A stretch of 7,005 nt of DNA from Oscillospiraceae bacterium (GCA_015063655.1 SVTU01000075.1:1-7005), one strand, 5' to 3'. Counted from the stretch's first letter, positions 1 through 5,571 are shown. Translations and numbers: made by a program. Notes: generated from the letters alone by a model not told the origin.

Positions 1-568
1 CAACAACACCCACCACCACGATCAAAAACATCCATGCACTCAGATAAAACATGTTGTATACGAGCATGGTGACGGTACAGGTGGAGGTGAGAAGCTGAGG
101 AAGAGAACGGGAGATCAGCTCACGCAGGGTATCGATATCGTTGGTGTAATACGACATGATATCGCCGTGAGGGTGTGTGTCAAAGTAGCGAATGGGCAGA
201 TCCTGCATCTTGGAGAACAGCTTTTTTCTCATGGAATTGAGAAAGCGTTGCGTCAGCACCGCCATCAGGCGTGTGTGCAGATACGACGTGATCAGCCCTA
301 TGAGGTAGATGGAGAGCATGATGAGGATCGCCGTATAGATCTGTCGGCTCACGGCACTCCAGCCCTCGGCAATGCCCTCGGTGATCAGATTGATCATGCG
401 GTTCATAAAGAGAGCCGCTACCGTGGAGGATACGGCGGAAATGACGATACAAACGATCACCACGATCAGCGTGGGACGGTATTCGGAGAACAGAAGGCGC
501 AGAAGCCGACCCATCGTGCCCTTTTTGGCACGGGCCGCACCCTTCTTGGCTTGTTTTTTATTGCTCAT
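1..568 (-). CDS. ABC exporter half-transporter, consensus-site partner (N-terminal part, cut by window edge)
   Basis: The first 189 residues of an ABC exporter subunit are present; the ATPase domain lies beyond position 1. The protein opens with a lysine/arginine-rich cytoplasmic tail (about residues 1-22). Membrane segments follow near residues 33-55 and 78-96, with another beginning near 165. The segment YFDTHPHGDIMSYYTNDID (about 128-146) is the intracellular coupling-helix region typical of type IV exporters and closely resembles the PHGDI..R..ND.D pattern of TM288-like subunits. The ATG at 568 has AAAGGAGG (577-584) with an 8-nt gap. The gene overlaps the 3' end of the preceding exporter gene by 11 nt (ATGAGCAATAA contains both start and stop), so the two are translationally coupled. 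By family knowledge this subunit should carry the intact Walker B Glu and H-loop His that its neighbour lacks, but that part is not in the window. The substrate cannot be told; drugs, lipids or peptides are all possible. Confidence 0.9.
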   Translation of the reverse strand, partial: MSNKKQAKKGAARAKKGTMGRLLRLLFSEYRPTLIVVIVCIVISAVSSTVAALFMNRMINLITEGIAEGWSAVSRQIYTAILIMLSIYLIGLITSYLHTRLMAVLTQRFLNSMRKKLFSKMQDLPIRYFDTHPHGDIMSYYTNDIDTLRELISRSLPQLLTSTCTVTMLVYNMFYLSAWMFLIVVVGVV

Positions 569-2303
569 CGCTTTGCCCTCCTTTCGTCTGCGATTCGTAT
601 ACCTCACGGTAGATATCGGACGAGGCAAGAAGCTCCTCGTGCGTGCCGCAGGCGGAGATGGTGCCGTTGTCCATCACCAGGATGCGATCGGCATGCTCCA
701 CCGAGCCGATACGCTGGGCGATGATGATCTTGGTGGTGTTGGGGATCTCCTCGGCGAACGCCTTGCGAATGAGGGCATCGGTTTTGGTGTCCACGGCACT
801 CGTTGAGTCGTCAAGAATGAGGATCTTTGGCTTTTTAAGTAAGGCACGGGCTATGCAAAGACGTTGCTTTTGTCCGCCCGATACGTTGGTACCGCCCTGC
901 TCGATATGCGTGTCGTAGCCATCGGGAAGGGCGCGGATAAATTCGTCTGCCTGGGCAAGGCGGCAAATACGCTCAAGCTCCTCGTCCGAGGCGTTCTCGT
1001 CGCCCCAGCGGAGATTATCCCGAATCGTGCCCGAGAACAAAAGATTTTTTTGCAAAACCATGGAAACGGCGTTGCGCAGAGCGGAGAGCTCGTAGTCACG
1101 AACGTCATGTCCGCCAACCTTGACCTGTCCCTCGGTGGCATCGTACAGACGGGGAATAAGCTGAACCAGTGTGGATTTACTGCTTCCCGTACCGCCAATG
1201 ATGCCGATGGTTTCGCCCGAGCGAATGGACAGATTGATATTGGCCAAGGCAGCCTTTTCGGCTTCTGCCGAATAGCGAAAGCTTACGTTAGAGAATTCGA
1301 TGCTGCCATCGGCAACCTCGCACAAGGCCGGCTCGGGAGAGGTGATGGCGCTCTTTTCGTCCAGCACCTCGCACACACGCTTGGCGCTGGCAATCGAAAT
1401 GGCAATGGTGACGATGATCATGGAGAGCATCATCAGGCTCATCAAAATCTGAAAGCCGTAGGTCAGAAGTGCGGAGAGCTGGCCTACGTGCAGGGCCTTG
1501 CCGCCCGAGCTGATGATGATACGGGAGCCGAAGAGCATCACCACGATCATCACGGCATTCAAGCAGATCTGCATGAGGGGGGAGTTGAGAGCGAGCAGCT
1601 TCTCGGCACGTGTGAAATCACGGCACACGTCGTCGGAGGCCTTGCCGAACTTTTCCTTTTCGTAGTTCTCACGCACAAAGGATTTGACCACACGCATGCC
1701 GCTGACATTCTCCTGCACGGAGTTGTTCAGGGCATCATAGCGGCGAAAGACGTCATCAAAGATCCACCAAGCGGCACGAATGATGAAAAACAGGCCGATA
1801 GCGAGGAAGGGAATGATCACGGCAAAGGCCACGGAGAGCTGAGCGCTTGTGATGATGGCCATCACAAGCGCAAAGATCAGCATCATGGGACAGCGCACGG
1901 CCGTGCGGATGATCATCATATACGAGATCTCTAAGTTTGTGACGTCGGTGGTGGTGCGAGTCACCAAGCCCGACGTGGAGAATTTATCCACGTTTTGGAA
2001 GGAAAAGCCCTGAATGGCGGCATACAGATCGTGGCGAAGATTCTTGGCAAAGCCACTTGAGGCAATGGCGCAGAAGTAGCCCGACAGGGCACCAAAGGAG
2101 AGGGACGCAAACGCTAAGGCCACCAGCATCAAGCCGTGTTTGACGATGACCGACATCTCACAGCCATTCTGGATCTGCTCGATGAGCTTGGCGGTAACAA
2201 AGGGAATGATACATTCTACGATGACCTCCATGCCCACAAACAGCGGGGTGAGAATGGAAGCCCTCTTGTATTCCCGAACGGATCGCATGAGCTTTTTGAT
2301 CAT
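558..2303 (-). CDS. ABC exporter half-transporter with degenerate ATP site (TM287-like), 581 aa
   Basis: This is a complete fused membrane/ATPase half-transporter of usual length. The transmembrane domain covers about residues 15-310 with six hydrophobic helices. The ATPase domain covers about 335-575. Visible motifs are Walker A GGTGSSKST (370-378), Q-loop Q418, signature VSGGQ (474-478), Walker B ILILDD (494-499), D-loop SAVD (502-505) and the H-loop position Q530. The catalytic Glu after Walker B is Asp (D499) and the H-loop His is Gln, the pair of changes that marks the degenerate-site subunit of heterodimeric exporters such as TM287/TM288. In addition, the last Walker A glycine is Ser (S375). 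The subunit is therefore expected to act only as a heterodimer with the overlapping downstream gene. Start ATG 2303 is preceded by GGAAGGAG (2318-2325) at a long 14-nt spacing; no better start codon lies between. It begins 29 nt after the pyk stop with no terminator between. Confidence 0.95.
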   Translation of the reverse strand: MIKKLMRSVREYKRASILTPLFVGMEVIVECIIPFVTAKLIEQIQNGCEMSVIVKHGLMLVALAFASLSFGALSGYFCAIASSGFAKNLRHDLYAAIQGFSFQNVDKFSTSGLVTRTTTDVTNLEISYMMIIRTAVRCPMMLIFALVMAIITSAQLSVAFAVIIPFLAIGLFFIIRAAWWIFDDVFRRYDALNNSVQENVSGMRVVKSFVRENYEKEKFGKASDDVCRDFTRAEKLLALNSPLMQICLNAVMIVVMLFGSRIIISSGGKALHVGQLSALLTYGFQILMSLMMLSMIIVTIAISIASAKRVCEVLDEKSAITSPEPALCEVADGSIEFSNVSFRYSAEAEKAALANINLSIRSGETIGIIGGTGSSKSTLVQLIPRLYDATEGQVKVGGHDVRDYELSALRNAVSMVLQKNLLFSGTIRDNLRWGDENASDEELERICRLAQADEFIRALPDGYDTHIEQGGTNVSGGQKQRLCIARALLKKPKILILDDSTSAVDTKTDALIRKAFAEEIPNTTKIIIAQRIGSVEHADRILVMDNGTISACGTHEELLASSDIYREVYESQTKGGQSDEQ

Positions 2304-2332
2304 AACAATATTCGGTTCTCCTTCCTTTTGCG

Positions 2333-3772
2333 TTATTTGCGCACACGGCGCACGGAGTCCTTTACGGTCTCCACACGGATCATATCGGTGTTACCCGAGG
2401 TGCCGTTGGTCATACCGCCCGTCAGCACGAGCTTGTCGCCATCGGTAAGCCCCAGCTTGGTCTGCGTCAGCAGCTTGGCGTTATAGAAGAGGACGTCGGG
2501 GGAGGTGTAGGTTTCCGTCATCACGGGAAGCACGCCCCACGATAGTGCCAGCTTGCGCCACGTCCTCTCATCGGTGGTCAGACCCACGATATCCACGGGA
2601 CAGCGGAAGCGGGAGATCATGCGGGCGGTGATGCCCGAAAGCGTGGATACGCCGATGGCCTTGGCGTGAATGTCGATCGCCATGCCGCAGGTGGCGTGAG
2701 AGATGGCGTCCACCGTGTTGCGAATGAGAAATTCAGCATTGCGGAAGAATTTTTCGTAATCGATGTTTTTCTCGGTTTCCTCTGCGATCTTCGACATGGT
2801 GGCCACGGTCAGCACGGGGTATTTGCCTGCCGCCGTTTCGCCCGAGAGCATGATGGCACTGGTGCCGTCGTATACGGCATTGGCAACGTCTGAGATCTCG
2901 GCACGGGTGGGACGGGGATTCTGTATCATGGATTCCAGCATTTCGGTGGCGGTGATGACACGCTTGCCGAGCAGGCGGCATTTGGTGATGAGGTATTTCT
3001 GAATGGACGGCAGTTCCTCAAAGGGGATCTCAACGCCCATGTCGCCCCGTCCGATCATGATGCCGTCGCACTCACGGCTGATCTCGGTGATGTTGTCCAC
3101 GCCCGAGCGGTTTTCGATCTTGGCGATGAGGTCGATGCCCTCTCCGCCGTTTTGCAGCAAGAATTCCTTGACATCCTTGAGATCCTGCGCACAGGATACG
3201 AAGGAGCAGGCGATAAAGTCTACCTCGTTTTCAATGCCGAACAGAATATCCTGCTTGTCGTAGTCGCTCAGATAGGTTTGCTTGAGTACCTTGTTGGGGA
3301 AGCTCATGCTCTTGCGGTTGGACAGCTCGCCGCCGATCAGCACACGGCAACCGATCTCGGTGTCGGTCAGCCACGTGACCTCAAACACCACAAGCCCGTT
3401 GTTGAGCAAAATTTTATCTCCCACCGACATGTCGGCAGGCAGAGCCTTATAGCTGACCGACACACGCTTGCCGTCACCGATGATATCCTCGGTGGTGAAG
3501 ATAAATTCGTCTCCGTCCTTCAAGAAGATTTTGCCCTCGGCAAACGTGCCGATGCGGTATTCGGGACCTTTGGTGTCCAGCAGAATGGCAATGGGGAGAT
3601 CCAGCTCCTCACGCACACGGCGTATCATGTCGATACGGCGGCGATGCTCCTCGTGCGTGCCGTGCGAGAAATTGAGGCGGGCCACGTTCATGCCCGCAAG
3701 ACACATATCCTTCAGCGTTTGCTCATCGTCGCAGGAAGGACCGATGGTGCAAACGATCTTCGTTTTTCTCAT
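2333..3772 (-). CDS. pyk: Pyruvate kinase, 479 aa
   Basis: Pyruvate kinase is the last step of glycolysis: it transfers phosphate from phosphoenolpyruvate to ADP, giving pyruvate and ATP in the cytoplasm. The N-terminal TKIVCTIGPSC (4-14) and ARLNFSHG (31-38, with substrate-binding R32) are classic. The B domain follows DTKGPEYR. The active-site barrel contains LIAKIEN (215-221) with catalytic K218 and metal ligand E220, GRGDMGVEIP (241-250) with D244, VITATEML (272-279), and the PRPTRAEISDVANAVYDG stretch (286-303). The C-terminal regulatory domain ends with LTGGMTNGTSGNTDMIRV (450-467); no extra PEP-utiliser domain is attached. The start chosen is ATG 3772, with AAGGAGG (3783-3789) 10 nt upstream. 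A longer in-frame start at 3853 falls in the promoter and is rejected. The loop RKSMSFPNKVLKQTYLS (153-169) differs from the common KGVNLPG form. It is the first gene of an apparent operon with the two exporter genes. Confidence 0.98.
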   Translation of the reverse strand: MRKTKIVCTIGPSCDDEQTLKDMCLAGMNVARLNFSHGTHEEHRRRIDMIRRVREELDLPIAILLDTKGPEYRIGTFAEGKIFLKDGDEFIFTTEDIIGDGKRVSVSYKALPADMSVGDKILLNNGLVVFEVTWLTDTEIGCRVLIGGELSNRKSMSFPNKVLKQTYLSDYDKQDILFGIENEVDFIACSFVSCAQDLKDVKEFLLQNGGEGIDLIAKIENRSGVDNITEISRECDGIMIGRGDMGVEIPFEELPSIQKYLITKCRLLGKRVITATEMLESMIQNPRPTRAEISDVANAVYDGTSAIMLSGETAAGKYPVLTVATMSKIAEETEKNIDYEKFFRNAEFLIRNTVDAISHATCGMAIDIHAKAIGVSTLSGITARMISRFRCPVDIVGLTTDERTWRKLALSWGVLPVMTETYTSPDVLFYNAKLLTQTKLGLTDGDKLVLTGGMTNGTSGNTDMIRVETVKDSVRRVRK

Positions 3773-3824
3773 GATGAATAAGCCTCCTTGGCGCATTGGT
3801 GTATGCTTAAAAAACAACCTATTA

Positions 3825-3853
3825 ATTATATCACATATCATAGGGCTTGTCAA
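3825..3853 (-). promoter_or_regulatory. Sigma-A promoter of pyk
   Basis: On the minus strand TTGACA (3848-3853) is followed after exactly 17 nt by TATAAT (3825-3830). Both hexamers match the sigma-A/sigma-70 consensus perfectly. Transcription should start near 3818, giving a leader of about 45 nt to the pyk ATG at 3772. Such a perfect promoter suggests strong basal expression of pyk and, by read-through, of the exporter pair. Confidence 0.9.
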
Positions 3854-3855
3854 TC

Positions 3856-3866
3856 ACACAATGTGT
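3856..3866. promoter_or_regulatory. Small palindrome next to the pyk -35 box
   Basis: ACACA-A-TGTGT forms an 11-bp near-perfect palindrome that ends 3 bp upstream of the pyk -35 hexamer. The position would suit an activator or repressor site, but 5-bp arms are short enough to arise by chance in this AT-rich region. No known operator consensus was matched. Confidence 0.25.
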
Positions 3867-3964
3867 AATGTTTTTGTTAACGTTTATCCCTTAGTATGTG
3901 TATTTTGCGAAAAAATGTGTCATCGTATACTGCTTTGGGGGTGTTTATCCTATCACAAGAAAAG

Positions 3965-4007
3965 GCCGATACGGATCTTGCTCCGTATCGGCTCTACCCC
4001 TTTTTTT
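3965..4007. terminator. Terminator-like hairpin without an obvious upstream gene
   Basis: GCCGATACGGA (3965-3975) pairs perfectly with TCCGTATCGGC (3982-3992) around a 6-nt loop. On the plus strand a run of seven T (4001-4007) follows, but only after eight other bases. On the minus strand CTTTTCTT follows the stem directly. A-rich tracts lie on the opposite side in each case, so it could work both ways. No plus-strand gene lies before it, because pyk points the other way. On the minus strand only a promoter-like extended -10 (4041-4049) lies ahead. It may terminate a short minus-strand transcript, shield pyk from upstream read-through, or be left over from a lost gene. Confidence 0.6.
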
Positions 4008-4040
4008 AACCTGAAAGATAGGTATCATTGCGCATATATA

Positions 4041-4049
4041 ATTATAGCA
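4041..4049 (-). promoter_or_regulatory. Possible minus-strand extended -10 promoter
   Basis: On the minus strand TGCTATAAT (TATAAT at 4041-4046, TG at 4048-4049) is an exact extended -10 element. No good -35 hexamer sits at 16-18 nt. Transcription would start near 4034 and meet the hairpin at 3965-3992 after about 40 nt, giving an RNA of about 75-80 nt or, with read-through, a longer pyk leader. The region is very AT-rich, so chance matches are likely. Confidence 0.3.
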
Positions 4050-4096
4050 CTCATACAAATATATGATTTTACAACTCATGCAAATAAATATATGAT
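4050..4096 (+). repeat. Imperfect direct repeat over the promoter of the ferritin-like gene
   Basis: Two copies of CTCATRCAAAT...ATATGAT occur in the same orientation. The first copy (4050-4067) is 18 nt. The second (4075-4096) is 22 nt and differs by one A/G change and four extra bases (AAAT) in the middle. The copies start 25 nt apart, and the second runs into the -10 element at 4093-4101. This is the layout of paired operator sites, though low-complexity AT sequence is an alternative. Confidence 0.5.
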
Positions 4097-4101
4097 ATAA
4101 T
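4093..4101 (+). promoter_or_regulatory. Extended -10 promoter of the ferritin-like gene
   Basis: TGATATAAT is an exact extended -10 element (TGnTATAAT). The hexamer at the ideal -35 position (4073-4078, AACTCA) is poor. A better TTTACA at 4068-4073 is 22 nt away, too far. The promoter therefore probably depends on the extended -10 or on an activator bound at the upstream repeats. Transcription should begin near 4108, leaving a leader of about 140 nt before the GTG at 4250. Confidence 0.6.
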
Positions 4102-4118
4102 AACGTTGCACACAAAAA

Positions 4119-4211
4119 ATGCATTCTCCGATTGTTGCCACAGAGGGGCTGTCACACTTGACAGCCCCTCTCTTTTGCTTGATAGGTATGGCAAAAAACG
4201 GAGAAGGGCAT
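4119..4211 (+). promoter_or_regulatory. Structured 5' leader RNA of the ferritin-like gene (long interrupted stem)
   Basis: Within the leader, three blocks pair in order with three downstream blocks: ATGC 4119-4122 with GCAT 4208-4211, TTCTCCG 4124-4130 with CGGAGAA 4199-4205, and TTGCCA 4135-4140 with TGGCAA 4189-4194. This makes 17 Watson-Crick pairs, with small internal loops (A opposite GG; ATTG opposite AAAA). The stem encloses the strong hairpin at 4142-4171 and a 17-nt single-stranded segment (4172-4188). The CGGAGAA arm is also the ribosome-binding-like GGAGAAGGG (4200-4208) of a short ORF at 4215, so folding could control its translation. I match it to no riboswitch class I know. A small inserted palindromic element is the main alternative; no clear target duplication flanks it. 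Confidence 0.55.
4142..4171 (+). terminator. Strong hairpin in the leader, possible attenuator
   Basis: AGAGGGGCTGTCA (4142-4154) pairs perfectly with TGACAGCCCCTCT (4159-4171) around the loop CACT, giving a 13-bp GC-rich stem. CTTTTGCTT follows, a weak T tract. It lies between the promoter (4093-4101) and the gene (4250). If it stops polymerase it is an attenuator rather than an ordinary terminator, because no plus-strand gene precedes it. Alternatively it may simply be the apical stem of the larger leader fold. Confidence 0.6.
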
Positions 4212-4214
4212 ACT

Positions 4215-4253
4215 ATGATTAATAACCAAGTCATAAGGAGGAAAAGACTGTGA
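4215..4253 (+). CDS. Possible 12-codon leader ORF overlapping the GTG start
   Basis: ATG at 4215 opens a 12-codon frame (MINNQVIRRKRL) ending in TGA at 4251-4253. The stop overlaps the GTG start of the next gene (GTGA), the classic coupling arrangement. GGAGAAGGG (4200-4208) lies 6 nt upstream and could serve as its ribosome site. The same frame can be extended to ATG 4188 (21 codons) but with a poor ribosome site. The AAGGAGG of the main gene lies inside this ORF. It may be a translated leader that couples to, or competes with, initiation at 4250. Chance is possible for so short a frame. Confidence 0.3.
   Translation: MINNQVIRRKRL
4235..4241 (+). promoter_or_regulatory. Ribosome binding site fixing the GTG start at 4250
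   Basis: A full AAGGAGG is followed after 8 nt by GTG (4250-4252). The next in-frame ATG is codon 42 and has no comparable site, so the GTG start is preferred. Confidence 0.9.
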
Positions 4254-5524
4254 ACCCATTTGAAGAACGGCCCGAATGTCCTGAGCGGGCGATACAGAAT
4301 TGGCAGGAGCTGTATCCTCGCTCGTATAACAAGAGGGAGACCGATCCGTATACCAAAACACGCATTATTCTGATGAATGGCACGGAGTTTGAAGCGAATT
4401 GGTTTTCGCATCAGCTTCAAAGACACACCGACAATAACGATCTGCGCCGTGAGCTGGCTCTCACCCGCTACGTGGAAAAGCAACAGCAATTAAAAATATC
4501 GTTGCTCAAGCCTGCCGACGAAAGCATTTTGGAGCATACCATTTCCTATGAGCAGTTGGCCGTGGATCTGACGGCGGAGATGGCACGGCGAGAGAAGGAC
4601 TGCAACGTCAAGAAATCTCTTGATTTTGCTCTGCTTGAGGATTTCGACCACCTGTATCGCTATGCCGATCTATTGGATATGGAGCAGGGCATTCGCTCGG
4701 AAAACCTCGTGGGACGATACACCGAGATTATGCCGGGGCGTCCCACCATTGCCCATCACCGTTACCCGAAGGACAACGTCAAGTGCGCCATCAACGCCAA
4801 GACCTCGGATACGCAGACGGTGCTGAACACCATGATCATCACGGCCGCCGAGCAGCAGACCATGAACTATTATATGAACGTGACGAATTTTGCCTGCTCG
4901 GATATGGGAAGGCGTTTGTATGAGGAGATCGCCCTTGTAGAGGAGGAGCACGTCACGCAATACGGCTCGCTGATGGACCCCAACGCCACGTGGCTGGAAA
5001 TGCTGTTGTGGCATGAGTATGCGGAATGCTATCTGTATTGGTCCTGCTATCAGACCGAGACTGACCGCTACGTGCGTGAGCTGTGGGAGCAGAATCTCCA
5101 TATGGAGATCGGGCATCTGCACAAGGCGGCAGAGCTGCTGCGCAAGTATGAGGGGAAGGATGCGTGTGAGGTCATTCGCAACCCCGTTTTCCCCGAGCCT
5201 CTTTCTCTGCATGAGAACATCAATTACGTCAGGGGCGTGCTGGAGAATACCGTGCAGTACACCTCGGATAGAGAGGGCTACAAAAAGATCGATGATCTGC
5301 CCCGCAATGCCGATTTCTTCCGCTTCCAGAATACCGTTCAGCCCTCGCCCCGCGCGGTGCCGTCCCATAAGGTCATTGAGACCTATATCGCCAAGCATGG
5401 GCAGGATTACCGCTTCCAGATTGCACAAAACCCTGTGGAGCAGCTGCGTTGCCGCACCGAGGATAACACCACGGTCGGCCGTTGCCCCGGGGCTGCTTCC
5501 TCTACGGATTTTTGCTGTAACTAA
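4250..5524 (+). CDS. Unknown 424-aa protein with a ferritin-like di-iron signature
   Basis: I cannot name this protein. It is soluble (no signal peptide or membrane segment) and strongly helical in the middle. Three helix pairs each place an acidic residue exactly 30 residues before an acid-x-x-H motif: E101 with DFDH (131-134), E201 with EEEH (231-234), and E256 with EIGH (286-289). Glu plus ExxH, twice, is the ligand set of ferritin-like di-iron four-helix bundles such as rubrerythrin and bacterioferritin. Pairs 1 and 2 are joined by about 50 residues containing PGRPTIAHH (162-170), long enough for the crossover of that fold. Pairs 2 and 3 are joined by only a few residues, so pair 3 looks like an added helical hairpin. 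Residues 1-90 and 300-424 are unrecognised; the tail has four Cys (401, 412, 422, 423). An oxidase, peroxide-protection or metal-storage role is possible but unproven. Expression probably depends on the extended -10 promoter and structured leader upstream. Confidence 0.85.
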   Translation: MNPFEERPECPERAIQNWQELYPRSYNKRETDPYTKTRIILMNGTEFEANWFSHQLQRHTDNNDLRRELALTRYVEKQQQLKISLLKPADESILEHTISYEQLAVDLTAEMARREKDCNVKKSLDFALLEDFDHLYRYADLLDMEQGIRSENLVGRYTEIMPGRPTIAHHRYPKDNVKCAINAKTSDTQTVLNTMIITAAEQQTMNYYMNVTNFACSDMGRRLYEEIALVEEEHVTQYGSLMDPNATWLEMLLWHEYAECYLYWSCYQTETDRYVRELWEQNLHMEIGHLHKAAELLRKYEGKDACEVIRNPVFPEPLSLHENINYVRGVLENTVQYTSDREGYKKIDDLPRNADFFRFQNTVQPSPRAVPSHKVIETYIAKHGQDYRFQIAQNPVEQLRCRTEDNTTVGRCPGAASSTDFCCN

Positions 5525-5567
5525 AAAAAAAAGCAAATACACAGAGCATTTTGCTCTGTGTATTTGC
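5523..5567 (-). terminator. Strong intrinsic terminator of the recombinase gene, shared by the convergent pair
   Basis: GCAAATACACAGAGCA (5533-5548) pairs perfectly with TGCTCTGTGTATTTGC (5552-5567), a 16-bp stem with a 3-nt loop. On the minus strand it is followed at once by ten T (the ten A at 5523-5532), an ideal intrinsic terminator for the recombinase gene, 4 nt beyond its stop. On the plus strand the A run overlaps the TAA stop of the ferritin-like gene (5522-5524), and the hairpin can stop that transcript too, although only GCGTTTAATT follows. Confidence 0.95.
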
Positions 5568-5571
5568 GCGT

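Noticed and set aside
864..1934. Long open frame on the plus strand opposite the exporter gene, His/Gly/Asp-rich
   Set aside because: It is antisense to a clearly conserved ABC transporter, has no ribosome site, and its composition is what codon bias of the opposite strand produces.
3152..3781. 209-codon open frame on the plus strand opposite pyk
   Set aside because: Antisense to invariant pyruvate kinase motifs, with no start signals.
3773..3853. 27-codon N-terminal extension of pyk from an upstream ATG
   Set aside because: That ATG lies in the -35 region of the pyk promoter, and the ATG at 3772 has a full AAGGAGG and the family's usual N-terminus.
3876..3893. CcpA catabolite-response-like sequence upstream of pyk (AAACGTTAACA on the minus strand)
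   Set aside because: The central AA-CG core and 3' part fit, but the leading TG of the cre consensus is missing, with three mismatches. Too weak to claim.
3882..3950. GTTTATCC occurring twice (3882-3889 and 3943-3950)
   Set aside because: An 8-bp direct repeat 61 nt apart in AT-rich sequence is readily explained by chance.
4670..5542. 290-codon open frame on the minus strand opposite the ferritin-like gene
   Set aside because: No ribosome site, no family resemblance, and it starts inside the terminator hairpin. The plus-strand frame has a full AAGGAGG and a di-iron ligand pattern.
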